Shown: positions 42,998-54,021, numbered from the stretch's first letter. The stretch is 64,000 nucleotides of DNA from Pyrenophora tritici-repentis (GCF_003171515.1 NC_089393.1:1488001-1552000); one strand, 5' to 3'. The notes: generated by a model not told the origin, from the letters alone. A program made the numbers and translations.

Positions 42998-45900
42998 CAC
43001 ACCTGAGATCAATCAATCAAGCAAGCTGACAGCCCCCGGCTTGATTGATTGGCTGTTTGTATGAGATTTGGCTGGATTGATTGAATTGGCTTGGCGGAAA
43101 GTTGTTAGCTTGATTGGTAGCTTGGGTGCTTGATTCCCAAATAGGAAAGTTGTATATATTTTTTGGTGTTGAGTCTCAGCCGTCGTCCCATGTATCTAGA
43201 TCGTCGTCTTCGCCCACCCACTTGCTAAGCTCGTACAAAACGTCCATCTGCTCGTCGGTAAGCTTTGATTGGCCCATATCGTCGTTGTCGCCGCCACCAA
43301 AACCTGCCCGTCTCCATCGTCGTACTGAGTGTAGTGCTGCTAGTAGCTCAGGTGATATACAGCGTCGGCGAGGCTCTAGTAGATCTCCGAGCTCACTGAA
43401 GACGCGCTCACACTCACAGCTTGAAGCGGGTATAGAGAGTATAGTAAGCGCCATCTTACTAAGGTTGGGATATTGATCGCGCAGCCCGAACCAGTATTGT
43501 ATAGGATCGGTGCCCTTGCCAACGATTGGCTCGCGCTTCCACTGCTCATACTCATCCTCCTTAGTATTGCCGCGTGTGGGATCAATAATGCCGTCAATCG
43601 CGTCGTCAATATTGCTCGGTTTCTTCGGTGCGCGTGTGTAGCAAGGCCTCGGTAACGGCAGCGACTTGTAATCCGCCCACAGTGCCTGGAAATTAAGATT
43701 ATTAAGCGCCAGCCAGTCAGGCTTCTCAGCCCACGCTTGATCGCAGTAGTGTTTGTAGCGAGGATGGAGTATTGTAGCAGCGTAGTAAGCTGGCGAGTCG
43801 TCGAGTTTAGCGTAGTACTCGTTCGCCTTAAGTAGCGCTGCGCGTAGATTAATAGGAAGGTGATCTTCGGGTGCCTCGTCGTGAGCGTCATGGACTACGC
43901 AATCGTAGTAGAGGAGGCGAGCTTCTAATTGAGTGAGTAGAAAATCAAACGTTGGGATCACCTCAGCGATCGCGCCAAAGCTATACTCGCCACGTCCCTC
44001 AAAGCGCTTTGTACACTCTTTAAGTGGCCTAAGAACCTCTATATAGTCGGTAACAACAGCCCAATCGGCAGCTGTGAGGCCGTCTGATCTCATCCACTGT
44101 GGAGCAGCAGGCCGATTTTTGCCCTGTGAGTCGGCGTAGATATCCTCTTTTGCTGTATTTTGTATGTGGGTGTTCGCGTACGCGTTGATGGCCGGCGCGA
44201 GCTTTATAGCTCGCTCAAAACAGTCGAAGTATGAGTTCCAGCGTGTGACTACTGGCTTGATTGGCTGTAGTATCGTGAGCTTGTCGTCTGCGTCGTGAGG
44301 TAGCTCACGGTAAGCTGTACGCTGCGCCTTCTCAAAAAGATTGTACTGCTGCGGTGTGTGGATATAGTTGACAATATCGAGAAGTACGCCTAAAGGCCCG
44401 TGCTTTCGCCACTCCTTTATAAACGCTGCCTCGTCGGCGAGCTCGTCAACTCCCTCGTTGTTGTATGAGTCTGCATCTCTGCCCCAGAGCAGTCTCTGCC
44501 CAATCAGATTGATCGTATGAGGGCCACAGCGGAGGCGTCGGTGTATAGGATTGAAGTTAAGCTCGTGGGCAATCGCAGCGACAGCGGTGTCGTTATTAGA
44601 GGCATTGTCGAGGACGAAGTAACCGAGTGTGCGCTCGCTTATGCTAAACTGCTCTAAGATTGATAATACAACCTCAGCTAATCGATCGCCGGAGTGAGCG
44701 CCTGTGAGCTGAGGCAGCGCGATAGGCAGGTCTCGGAGCTTGCCATCTGAGTTGACGTAGTGGGCGACGATACCGAGAAACCCGCGCTTGCCGCCTTTCG
44801 TTGTCCATCCGTCAAAGCTTATATGGATCTTGCTAAGCGATTGTGACAGCTCGTGGACAACGCGGGGCCTGAGCCAGTCAAACAGTCGTATGACGTATTG
44901 GGAGACGCTCTTGTGGTTCTTCCAGAGCGCTGCTTCTGCAAGTGGGTTGGCGATAGCAATTAGGCGTCGAAAAGCTGGTGTTTCGAACTCAGAGATGGGG
45001 TGGTTGTTCGCGACGAGCCAGTCTACTGCGGCAAACCTAAAGCGCTGCTTGCTAAACCCGTTAATCTGATTAGCTACTGCCTGTGAGATAGGGACTCTCG
45101 CAGTGGTGAGCGCGTTGTAAACACTAGCAACTGGAGTCTTGCCTGGTGCTACTAGCCTATGGCCAGGTTTCTGCTCGCTGAGGTGGCGCGCGGCTGACGA
45201 GACTGCTGCGCTTGTATTGTATATCCAATACCAATATCCGTGAGCTTGTGCTTGAAACACCAGTGGCAGATGAAGAATACGCGGGTTGGATCTTTGAGAA
45301 GAGCGACGCGATAGCCGTGGCGATAGATCCAACTCCGCTTGTGTTGGTGCGTCGTGATAGGCTTCGTATACAGCTTAAGGCGACCCCAATCTATGCCATC
45401 ATAATTGTCTTCGAGATGGGCGTCAAAAGCCTCATCTACAGCGTCGTCGGCGGCTTCAGAAGACGGAGCGAGCGTAGCTTGCTCACTGCCCTCGGCGGGC
45501 GCGACGATAGCGTCTTCGGGCTGCGACTCGCGCAATCGCGACTCGAAAGTATGTGTATATGGAGGCGGCGGAGATAGAGCAGATGGCTGAGATTGATATG
45601 ACTGCGAGTCGATCGCGACGGGCTGGCTCGCAGTGCCGCGCGCGCGCTTTCTAGGCGAGGGAGCGCTATCAGAGACGCGTTTTTTGGGCGGCATGAGGGC
45701 GACGATGAGGTGAGGTATACGGCGATAGATCTGCAACACCAAAAGTATATAGTATTGTGGGTGATGGAGATGGAGATGGAGTATACTATATGAGACGACG
45801 CGCTGGCTGCTAGTTACACGGAGCTATCGGATATTACTCAATGTTACACGGCGTAACTAAAACACCAAAAAAAGCTCAGTATAGAGCTTTTACAGCTATC

Positions 45901-46100
45901 TAAGCTGCCTCATGGGCTGCCTCATCACCGAAATCTACTATATACTTAAGGCAATCAAGCTATCAATCTGAATCAAGCTCACGGAAAAGCTCAGCTGGAT
46001 TGATTGCGTTTTTGTATGAGGTTTGGCTGGATTGATTGAATTGGCTTGGCATCAATCTTCCAATCAAGCTATCAAGCTAGCTTGATTGATCTCAGGTGTG
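42998..46100 (-). mobile_element. hAT transposon 1 (inserted in a coding sequence)
   Basis: 3103 bp flanked by a perfect 8-bp duplication CTTAGCAG (42990-42997 and 46101-46108). Terminal inverted repeats begin CACACCTGAGATCAATCAA. Many TTGATTGATT motifs crowd both subterminal regions, and a 40-bp direct repeat (43056-43095 and 46011-46050, one mismatch) lies near each end. It carries one hAT transposase gene on the minus strand with a frame break. Confidence 0.96.
43176..45694 (-). pseudogene. hAT transposase 1, frameshifted
   Basis: The first reading frame starts at ATG 45694 (MPPKKRVSDSAPSPRKRARG, basic and disordered), reaches a BED-type zinc finger start (FFICHWCFKHKL) and would run out at 45152. 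The homologous continuation, judged against hAT transposase 2, is in another frame (from about 45230 down to 43176). It holds the rest of the BED region, the catalytic HISFDGWTTKGGKRGF and FVLDNASNNDTA blocks, and the C-terminal dimerisation domain with ASSCECERVFSELGDLLEPRRR. The switch lies near 45215-45240 with no plausible intron. Unless rescued by frameshifting it is inactive. Confidence 0.85.
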
Positions 46101-46108
46101 CTTAGCAG

Positions 46109-47021
46109 GACGCGCAGTGAAGATCGGCAAGCCCTGCTAGACGTGTCCACTACACAACATCATCAGAGAATCAATAGTTCCAATCTAGAAGAAGGCTTTC
46201 GTTCCAGCAGTTCAAAGTCGACCCGAGATACGACTGATCATCACACCAAGACACAAGATGACACCGGAAGACCTCCTTGTTGTAACACTGCCGGACCGCG
46301 ACAGCTTCCGTATAATCCGGACCATGAGAAAACACTTGATACGCCCAAAATATATCGACGGATGATTGAAGAAAACGTTACTTGCAGTCAGGGCGAACTG
46401 CTCGAAGCTCCTGGCACAGATGCAGACATAGGAGACGTCGTTAATCATCGCTTGCCACGGCGTCTATTAAAGAGCCCGAAATCTATCTCCGCAGATTACA
46501 AGGACCAAATAAACTCATCTGATGTGTCACCTGCATCTGTAAGTCCAGATGAGCTTGGAGAAGACCTCAGTCGAGACACTAGTTTTCTGCACCGCGCATC
46601 GCAGCGACCGGCTTCTTTCGGGCATGAATGTGATGAGTCAACGTCCCAACTCCGCAGGACCTTGCTATCAGACACCTCGTCTGCGTTTGAGCTAGAGCAA
46701 CTGGAGTCGTTTATATCGGATCGCAAGATGCATCGAAGAGCTGCCCACCATGCCCTGGAAGGAGCTAGTGAAAGCTCCGAGCAACCAGGAGACGTTATCG
46801 TCGATCGCTCATCGCATGTCAATCGACGTCAAGGCCGAGTAGATTGGCACACGAGTACCCTATTCTCATCGAAAGGCCGTCAGTATAGCCTTGGAGACCA
46901 TGAGGAGGGCTACCTAAGCGACCGGTATGTCACAGCCATCAACCAGGAAACTATGAAGCCGGAAAAAAAGATTGGAATAGAGGGCTGGAAAGTTTGTTTC
47001 GGTCTCCGGATGAGAAGATAG
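46109..47021 (+). pseudogene. 3' fragment of the same host gene
   Basis: Continues the gene begun at 42843 in the same frame for 304 codons to a TAG at 47019-47021. The protein is Ser/Arg/Asp-rich, apparently disordered, with acidic and RS-like patches and a basic C-terminus (WKVCFGLRMRR). No domain was recognised. A chance TTG/ATG reading from inside the transposon end (46086) enters it, so an N-truncated product is conceivable. A second hAT element sits 41 bp after the stop. Confidence 0.8.
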
Positions 47022-47062
47022 GGCCCTGAAATACGCGAGGAGTGATGGTTGGAAGTTATCTG

Positions 47063-50000
47063 CAGACTCCGCAACAATCAATCCAGATTGGTCAGATTGA
47101 TTGATTTGATTGGTCATTTGGAGTTTTTACCAACTCAATCAACTCAATCTAAGCTTTTCAAAATAGCTAATCAAATCAACTTGCGAAGGTCAGATTGATT
47201 GATTTGATTAGTTAGATTGATTTATTATTAACGAGTTGTAAGGCGAGTAGTGTCGTATTAAGAGAAGGTTTTTGGTGTTGAAGATAGTTATCTTGGACCC
47301 CTATCTCGCTTAGCTTGTGATCCCTGTCGGCCGGGCAAGCCAGTCTCTATGCATCCACTTCTCACCAGCTAGCTCTCCTCTTATAGGACTAGCTCCTTCT
47401 GCTTAGGGGCTAGCCTCTTCTAGGCTTCACCCCGCACCTATATAGCTAGTCCTTCGCTGTTCTTAATACAACAACGATTTCGCTCACTCAGTTCCCTAAT
47501 AATCCCTTACACACAACACTAGTTGCCTAGCTACCTATACAGACATTTTTCTTTAGTGTTTAGTATCGCCCACGATGGCCAAACGCTCTCGAGTTCCCAC
47601 CAATACTGCTGCCGCCGCCGCCGCCGCCAAACGGGCGCGCCTATCAAGGCCCTCTGTCCTATCTCAGCGATCGCTGTCGCCTCAGGAAACCCTTGGCGCC
47701 GCCGTAAGCCAGGCCACAACGTTTGAGTCGCAATTTTTCGAGTCGCAAACAGAGGAGGAGGGTGCGGCTGAGGGCAGCCAGGCTGGTACAGCAGCAACAA
47801 CAGAGGCTAGTGTTGATACAGAGCCTGATAATGGCGATAACTTTGACGGCATTAACTGGGATCGCCTCCCTCGGTTCATGAAGCCTCTTACAACTGGGCG
47901 GCGCGTCAAGAGTTGGATCTTTCAACATGGATATCGCGTTGTTGAGCTCTACGATCAGAATCGAGTGTGGTTTGTATGCAAATACTGCCACATCCACAAG
48001 GTCATTGACACTGGCGGCAGTGGAGTTTTTGACGTATCAAAGGCCACCTCCTCAGCTGCAGCTCATCTTGGCCTTCAGAAACGAGGCCATGGCTTTACAA
48101 AAGACGGCCTGAAGCCTCGAAGAACAGGGCAGCAACTCTCTCTACGACAGACGCTGGAGACTGGTGTTGCAGTCTCTCAAGAGGCTGCCAACGCGATGGG
48201 CAACTTCAACATCCAGCAGTTTCGTGAAGTTGCAGTGTTCTGCCTTCTTGATAACAACTTGCCAATGGAGCTGCTTGCAAGGCCGTCCTTTCGCGAGATG
48301 ATTAGCCTTGCAAACCCAGAGGCAGAGGCAGCTTTGTGGGTAAGTCCTCGCAGTGTAGCTACCTACGCAATGCGCCTCTTCCAATATATGCAGCCACAGA
48401 TTGTCTGCGCTCTGTCAGAAGCTGCAAGCAAGATCCACATAAGCTTTGATGGTTGGACGACAAAGGGTGGCAAGCGTGGATTCTTTGGAGTCGTTGCACA
48501 CTTTGCTAACGCCTCTGGAGTGATACAAGATCTCCCCATCGCCCTCCCACATCTCGCAGGCTCTCATACTGGTGATGCTATCGCTGATACAATTAAAAAG
48601 ACGCTCCAAGAATACAGTATTGGGAGTGATAAACTCGGCTACTTCGTCCTCGACAATGCTGCAAACAACGATACTGCAGTCTCCTCGCTCGCCCACGCGT
48701 ACGACTTCAACGCTGCTCACCGACGCCTCCGCTGCGGCCCTCACACGCTTAACCTTATTGGCCAGGCAATTATCTTTGGCAGCAATCAAGAGGCGTACAA
48801 CAACAACAACGACGAGCAGCTCCAAACAGAGGAGGTGTACATGCAGGAGTGGCGTCAAGAAGGGCCCTTAGGTGTACTTATCGACGTTATCAACCATATA
48901 AAAACGCCTCAACAACACGAAATTTTCCGAAGCTTCCAAACCGCCGCCAACGCCGAGTTGCCAGCTAGAGAGCGCCTCCACGTACTTGAGCCTGTGAAGC
49001 CTGTTGTTACACGCTGGAACTCTTACTACGCTGCCTTCAAACGCGCAACTCAACTCCAGGCAGCATACAACTCTTACGCTGAGCACTACATTAACGCACT
49101 CTCCCTTGAAGATCGCCGCGCTTGTCAACGTGGCAATAAACTCCCTGAAGCACCTAGTTGGATGAGATCAACAGGACTTACAGCTGCTGATTGGGCGGTG
49201 ATAACAGAGTATCAGGACTGCCTAGAGCCGCTTAAGCTTGCTACGGAGAAGCTTGAGGGTCGCGGAAAGGCAGGCAAATACGGCGCTATATATGAGACTA
49301 TTCCTGTATTTGAATACGTACTTGGCGCGCTCGAAGCCCGTACGCGCTCGTACGAGCAAGTTGACTTCAACCCACCTGATGCGCCTGAAGATCACCTCTT
49401 TGTTAACCTCCGCGCCGCCTGGAGTAAGGCCAACGATTACTACAACAAGCTCGATCGATCGCCAGCATACTACGCTGCTACCTGCCTCCATCCATACTAC
49501 AAATACTACTGCGAGAACAGCTGGGTGGATAAGCCAGAATGGCTAACATCAGCCAACGCTGGCTTCCTGCAGCTCTGGCAGTCGTATAAGCCTCAACGTA
49601 CACGTCCTCTATCTCAAACAACTGCAAAACCAAGGCATAGAGGAATAGATGATGTGATTGGCGCCCTCGTACGGCGCAACAAGGCTCAGGTAGAGGCTGC
49701 CCACGACGATGAGTACGAGCGCTGGAGAACTCAAGAGCCAGAGTGGACAAGCGAACAGTATCTTAGCGATGGCCACCCAGTCAAGTACTGGATTCAATTA
49801 CGCTCAAAATACCCGTGTTTGAGCCAGTTTGCGATTGATATACTCACGATACCAGCATCTAGTTGCGACTGCGAGAGGCTCTTTAGCGAGCTTGGCGATT
49901 TACTTGAGCCGCGCCGGCGAGCTCTTGGCAGCGAGTTACTTGCTGCCCTTCAGCTTGTACGTTCGTGGAGACGAGCTGGCTTTGACGGCTTGTACAACAA

Positions 50001-50257
50001 CGGTGATGATGAAGATAAGTGGAGTGACGTCAAAGATGAGGAGATTGTACAACAGTACGATATAGAAGGCTGGAGTACAACACCATAACCCCCTGTATAC
50101 TACTTCTTAGCATCAATCAGCCAATCAACCAATCAATCGCAATCAATCTGCTCAAAAACCCTAACAATCAATCCGCAATCAATCAGCAGCGTCGCCGCAA
50201 GCTAATCAAACCAATCGACAACCTTAAGATTGATTGATTTGATTGTTGCGGAGTCTG
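47063..50257 (+). mobile_element. hAT transposon 2 (intact, 3' of the disrupted host gene)
   Basis: 3195 bp flanked by a perfect 8-bp duplication GTTATCTG (47055-47062 and 50258-50265). Inverted termini start CAGACTCCGCAACAATCAA. Both subterminal regions are packed with AATCAATC/GATTGATT motifs, likely transposase-binding sites. One intact transposase gene. Its ends match those of the MITE at 17691-17818. Confidence 0.97.
47575..50088 (+). CDS. hAT transposase 2, full length
   Basis: Uninterrupted 837-residue hAT transposase. Ala-rich basic N-terminus with nuclear-localisation-like KRARLSRPS, a BED-type zinc finger beginning WFVCKYCHIHK at about residue 138, the RNase H-like catalytic blocks HISFDGWTTKGGKRGF and FVLDNAANNDTA, the helical insertion, then the C-terminal dimerisation domain (ILTIPASSCDCERLFSELGD). 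It resembles the broken transposase 1 over its length and serves as its template for locating the frameshift. Together with the perfect target duplication this suggests a recent, possibly active element able to mobilise the MITE in trans. Confidence 0.95.
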   Translation: MAKRSRVPTNTAAAAAAAKRARLSRPSVLSQRSLSPQETLGAAVSQATTFESQFFESQTEEEGAAEGSQAGTAATTEASVDTEPDNGDNFDGINWDRLPRFMKPLTTGRRVKSWIFQHGYRVVELYDQNRVWFVCKYCHIHKVIDTGGSGVFDVSKATSSAAAHLGLQKRGHGFTKDGLKPRRTGQQLSLRQTLETGVAVSQEAANAMGNFNIQQFREVAVFCLLDNNLPMELLARPSFREMISLANPEAEAALWVSPRSVATYAMRLFQYMQPQIVCALSEAASKIHISFDGWTTKGGKRGFFGVVAHFANASGVIQDLPIALPHLAGSHTGDAIADTIKKTLQEYSIGSDKLGYFVLDNAANNDTAVSSLAHAYDFNAAHRRLRCGPHTLNLIGQAIIFGSNQEAYNNNNDEQLQTEEVYMQEWRQEGPLGVLIDVINHIKTPQQHEIFRSFQTAANAELPARERLHVLEPVKPVVTRWNSYYAAFKRATQLQAAYNSYAEHYINALSLEDRRACQRGNKLPEAPSWMRSTGLTAADWAVITEYQDCLEPLKLATEKLEGRGKAGKYGAIYETIPVFEYVLGALEARTRSYEQVDFNPPDAPEDHLFVNLRAAWSKANDYYNKLDRSPAYYAATCLHPYYKYYCENSWVDKPEWLTSANAGFLQLWQSYKPQRTRPLSQTTAKPRHRGIDDVIGALVRRNKAQVEAAHDDEYERWRTQEPEWTSEQYLSDGHPVKYWIQLRSKYPCLSQFAIDILTIPASSCDCERLFSELGDLLEPRRRALGSELLAALQLVRSWRRAGFDGLYNNGDDEDKWSDVKDEEIVQQYDIEGWSTTP

Positions 50258-50265
50258 GTTATCTG

Positions 50266-51170
50266 GTCTGAGGGCTTGTTGACAACCGGACAAGATGGTA
50301 CATTTAGAGGCCAATGATGAGATAGTATCGGTGGATAGTTCAAACGGCTCAATCCGCAAAGCTGCTCGGGAATACATTTGGGTAGTTCGTACTTCATCCC
50401 AGTCGACAGATATTTGAGTAGAAGGAAATCAAACCCCGCGCATGTGCACAGGTGAACCTATGCATGCGGAATCTCTTGTCCAATAATATCAGAGAGTTCT
50501 CAACCGTGACTCATGATCTAGTAGTCTTGGCAGCTTTGACGCCTAAATTCCTGATCTCAAAGTACCTGCAAAGTGCCACTAGATTAATAACTCGCCTTTC
50601 TCAGAAGCAGAACAACGACCGTACCTGTGACTCCGTGACTCTTCGACTCCTCCTATCAATTTTCCAGCCGAAAGCCTTGACATCGTCGCCGTATGTCTTG
50701 AAAAAGAGACTGTGGCGAGCGCACGTGACACTGTCTTGGTGCGGCGTTCACCTGGAACTCGGCAGATCTTGCCAAATCAGACACGCCAAGACCTCCACTG
50801 GCAGCTGCTAACCAGGCGTTCTCCCCACTTTAAATACAGCTCTGCAGCGACAACATCAGTATCACGACATAGCGCGCGCATTATTCAGATCCTGGATTCT
50901 CTCACCACCTATCTACTGCATGTGGCTGCCTCCGCTTCCAGGCTACAATGAACCCCACGCCATAGATTCATAACGCTGTATCCCAAAGGCTCTCCGCTGT
51001 TTGAATCTACTGTTCATACTACTGCACATAGTTCAACCAATTCCTTATTAAAATCAGCTCTCGATACACATTCTACTCGCAAAACGCCTTTCGGCTCCAT
51101 AACCCCGACACTGCATTTGAACGACAAAGAGCAACACACAGCGCGCGATCGTAGGTAAACTACATCTAGA
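50266..51170. other. Intergenic stretch, no gene seen
   Basis: About 0.9 kb between hAT 2 and the next gene. Pyrimidine-rich tracts near 51000-51160 probably belong to the promoter and leader of the gene at 51171. Nothing else recognised. Confidence 0.45.
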
Positions 51171-52559
51171 ATGGCTACATTCTATTTCTACGGGAAAGAT
51201 GGTACAGTCACGGCTTCCGACTCAGACCCCGCAGCGCCGGTCTTCCACTCTGGTCCTTTGGATCCGGGTCGTGCCTACGAGGAGCGGGGAGACTTCGTTG
51301 GAGCGTTTCTCACGCGCCGTGAACTAGCAAATCACTCGTGTCCGGCTTTTGTCGAATCCCCAAATCAGACCCCTCCGTATACGTCCTACGGCTTATCGTA
51401 CAATCAACCAGTGGATCACTCCTTGTACCACTATGTACCCTCCGAGCCAACTGATGCAGACTACTACCTATTCGATTGCCATGAACCATCAGAAAATTCA
51501 GACGGCTGTAGGTTCGCAAATTCTGTGGATACCTTTGATCGTGCTGGCTGGACTTCGCAGTGGGATGCGATTCGCTGGTATCCAGACCCCGAGGAAATTC
51601 GACGTCTGTACGCACTACAAGACTTGCTACCATTCCTGCAGCCGGAACGTAAACTGAGTGCGCTCGAGGGGCCATTTCTAGATATCATTGAAGAGGGCAC
51701 GGGCGCTGAACTCGCATGGCAGGTCCCTAAGAAGCTTCTCGTCCTTTTCCTCGGTCACAAGGTCGTGAATAGGTTCATCTGCACTTTCTACCGAGATGAC
51801 GTCAGTTCGCACGGCGACCCAATGGCGCAAGAGATGATTCTCCCACGTGGCAGTGCTAGTGAGGTTGGCCTTCGAACACTACTAAGGTGGATGACACGCG
51901 CTTGTCAATACGACACGATGGAGACAACGGGGTTCATCCAAGTCCCCAAAAAACTGTTCGCGGCTTGCTCTCTTGCTGGGACGATGGAGCTTTTCGGTCT
52001 ATACAAAGACGCGCGCCGGTTTGACAAGTACATCGCGAAGTATTACTTTGTTCGACCTATATCTGCTAAGGATCTCGAATGCATCTGGAACGGTCTGGGC
52101 GAATCTAGCCGCTATGTGTACGCGGTCATTAAGATCGTTGCTGAGCGTTTGCGACAGCATGAACAAGAGGGTATCAAACAGGTCAAGGGCATTGATGGCA
52201 ACATGTTTGCTCTACTGGAACAACACCCGCGTCTGGAAGCCCGTGTACGTGATCTGGCCCTCAATGAGAAATACCGACCAGTCTTCGGAACTAAGTGGAT
52301 CAAAAACTTCGGAGATGATGCCGAGAAACAGTGGAGAAGCTATGATCTTGATATGGAAGTCACTGGCCAAGATTCACTGGAAAAGAAGTACCCGGATGAT
52401 CGGAAAACAGGCCTCCTGGAAAAGAAGCCACAGCCGGATGGCCCCACTAAAGGAGTTCGTAAGTTTGGGACACTACGTATTGTGCCTGGAGACACAAAAA
52501 AGCCATCGGGGGCTGGACCAGCTATCAACGAGTTAAGTGACGAGAACCAAAAATGGTAG
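51171..52559 (+). CDS. Hypothetical protein, 462 aa
   Basis: Intronless ORF with a clean start (MATFYFYGKDGTV). The middle of the protein (about residues 190-340) is rich in hydrophobic helices (KKLLVLFLGHKVVNRFIC, LRTLLRWMTRACQ, YAVIKIVAERLR) and looks folded. The last 60 residues are Lys/Pro-rich and probably disordered. No signal peptide or transmembrane segment. The layout resembles uncharacterised fungal proteins predicted from many ascomycete genomes, but I recognise no named domain. Function unknown. Confidence 0.75.
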   Translation: MATFYFYGKDGTVTASDSDPAAPVFHSGPLDPGRAYEERGDFVGAFLTRRELANHSCPAFVESPNQTPPYTSYGLSYNQPVDHSLYHYVPSEPTDADYYLFDCHEPSENSDGCRFANSVDTFDRAGWTSQWDAIRWYPDPEEIRRLYALQDLLPFLQPERKLSALEGPFLDIIEEGTGAELAWQVPKKLLVLFLGHKVVNRFICTFYRDDVSSHGDPMAQEMILPRGSASEVGLRTLLRWMTRACQYDTMETTGFIQVPKKLFAACSLAGTMELFGLYKDARRFDKYIAKYYFVRPISAKDLECIWNGLGESSRYVYAVIKIVAERLRQHEQEGIKQVKGIDGNMFALLEQHPRLEARVRDLALNEKYRPVFGTKWIKNFGDDAEKQWRSYDLDMEVTGQDSLEKKYPDDRKTGLLEKKPQPDGPTKGVRKFGTLRIVPGDTKKPSGAGPAINELSDENQKW

Positions 52560-53083
52560 CCGCGCACCGAAAGACTTATAAGTGCTACCCTGGGCTTTCT
52601 TTGACACGCGAGCTATGAGGCAACGGAATACTTGATTTTTTTTGACCAGCAGATCACTGCGTGGTATGGCGTTCAATAATTTGTTTCTAATCTTTTTTTG
52701 CGTATTTATGTGTATTGAAGCCCAGTTTGGAGCATGGGTTGGGCTTGGAAGATCATGTACAGTGGTGTTCAACTAAGAAGGGGTAGTCTTTGCGTATGAT
52801 CAGCGTCTTTTTGTACAGTCTTGTTGTTCTGTGGAGATTCATATACACCACTGCAATTACATGTATGGACTGGTAGCAAAGCCGTTATGGAAGCTATGAC
52901 AGTGGCAGGATTAACATGAACGTGTCTAAAGTGCTGGCTATGATAGGGTTCGCATTTGACTCAGCACCCACGTGGCCTTTGAAAAACTATAAGGGGGTCC
53001 CCTGAGGCTTACATTGATTCGTACTTCGCCGACAGTCACTTTTCCCTCCAAATTCTTTCTCTAACTACTCAAAATCCCTAACG
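52560..53083. other. Intergenic stretch, no gene seen
   Basis: About 0.5 kb with T-rich runs near 52635 and 52690 typical of fungal 3' flanks, and CT-rich sequence just before the next start codon. No repeat or RNA gene was recognised. Confidence 0.45.
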
Positions 53084-53698
53084 ATGTGGCAGCATAGTCA
53101 ACCATCGCGAGAAAGTGCTCCAAATGAACGGACCCCTCCTATCCGCAGCCGCGAAAGAGCGCGGAACCCTCCAAGCAACCTCACGCTTCTCTTTCAGCAT
53201 GCCCAAGGAGGAACCATTGTGGATGACATGTTTTCTAAATTACAGAACTGTAACGCTACAGTAGATCAGCGACTTGACCAGCAACAGAGAGAGCGTGTAC
53301 AGCGGCGTTATAGCGAGCAGCTCATGAGATCAGATGTTCCAGTATTTCCACGTTCAAACACTGAAGATACTCCACGCATATCGCGAAGGTGCGCGATAAG
53401 GGAGCTAGATACGGGACCTGTGGTCCAGGAAGGACTGCAGCAACACCAGCCTCCGGATCTAGACGGTCTCGCAAAGACAGTAAACGCTCATACACAATCT
53501 GCAGCCAAAGGACAGACGAAGGATAGCACTGAGACGCAGCATGGATTTTACGAGGAAAATGTAGACGATGGAAGCCTAGGGGAGGAATTTGAGATGGTAG
53601 ACTATGAGGAGGATATGGTTGAGGGCTTCGAAGAGATTTTGGGACATGTTCCATCTGCATCTAACGGCGCAGAAGGACAGAAACAGGGAGGCTTTTGA
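53084..53698 (+). CDS. Hypothetical disordered protein, 204 aa
   Basis: Intronless ORF rich in Gln, Arg, Ser and Asp. The N-terminal half is basic (RSRERARNPPS), the middle has Gln repeats (DQRLDQQQRERVQRR) and the C-terminal 50 residues are strongly acidic (EEFEMVDYEEDMVEGFEE). No signal peptide, membrane segment or known domain. A CT-rich leader and ATG in good context support expression. Function not recognised. Confidence 0.6.
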   Translation: MWQHSQPSRESAPNERTPPIRSRERARNPPSNLTLLFQHAQGGTIVDDMFSKLQNCNATVDQRLDQQQRERVQRRYSEQLMRSDVPVFPRSNTEDTPRISRRCAIRELDTGPVVQEGLQQHQPPDLDGLAKTVNAHTQSAAKGQTKDSTETQHGFYEENVDDGSLGEEFEMVDYEEDMVEGFEEILGHVPSASNGAEGQKQGGF

Positions 53699-54021
53699 TA
53701 ATAATCTGGGTTTTTGTGCGTTGGATATATCAGTGAATTTGTAACCGCAGATAGTGACAATCTATCACGTGCTTGTAAGCACTCCAGGATCACGTTTGCA
53801 CGTTCCCGGCCGTTTGGTACGCAATAACTAGGGTGACAACACGTGTCTGCTACGCCTCTTCTTGAATTTTTCATAAATTTACAGAGGCTATGCATTCTGA
53901 CAGGAGCAGACCTTCTTCAAGCTTCTCTACATGTCAGTCCTCGAACTCGCTCGCTATCGCCATTCGAAACAGTTGCCGATATTCGATCAACTCACAGTAG
54001 GGAACCAAGCAAACAGTAACT

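Noticed and set aside
46086..46108. Start of the 46086-47021 ORF inside the hAT end
   Set aside because: The first codons are transposon terminus; the host gene begins at 42843.
19507..50257. A single giant cargo transposon (Starship-like) spanning the island
   Set aside because: No tyrosine recombinase (DUF3435-type captain) was seen, and each element has its own boundaries and target duplications.
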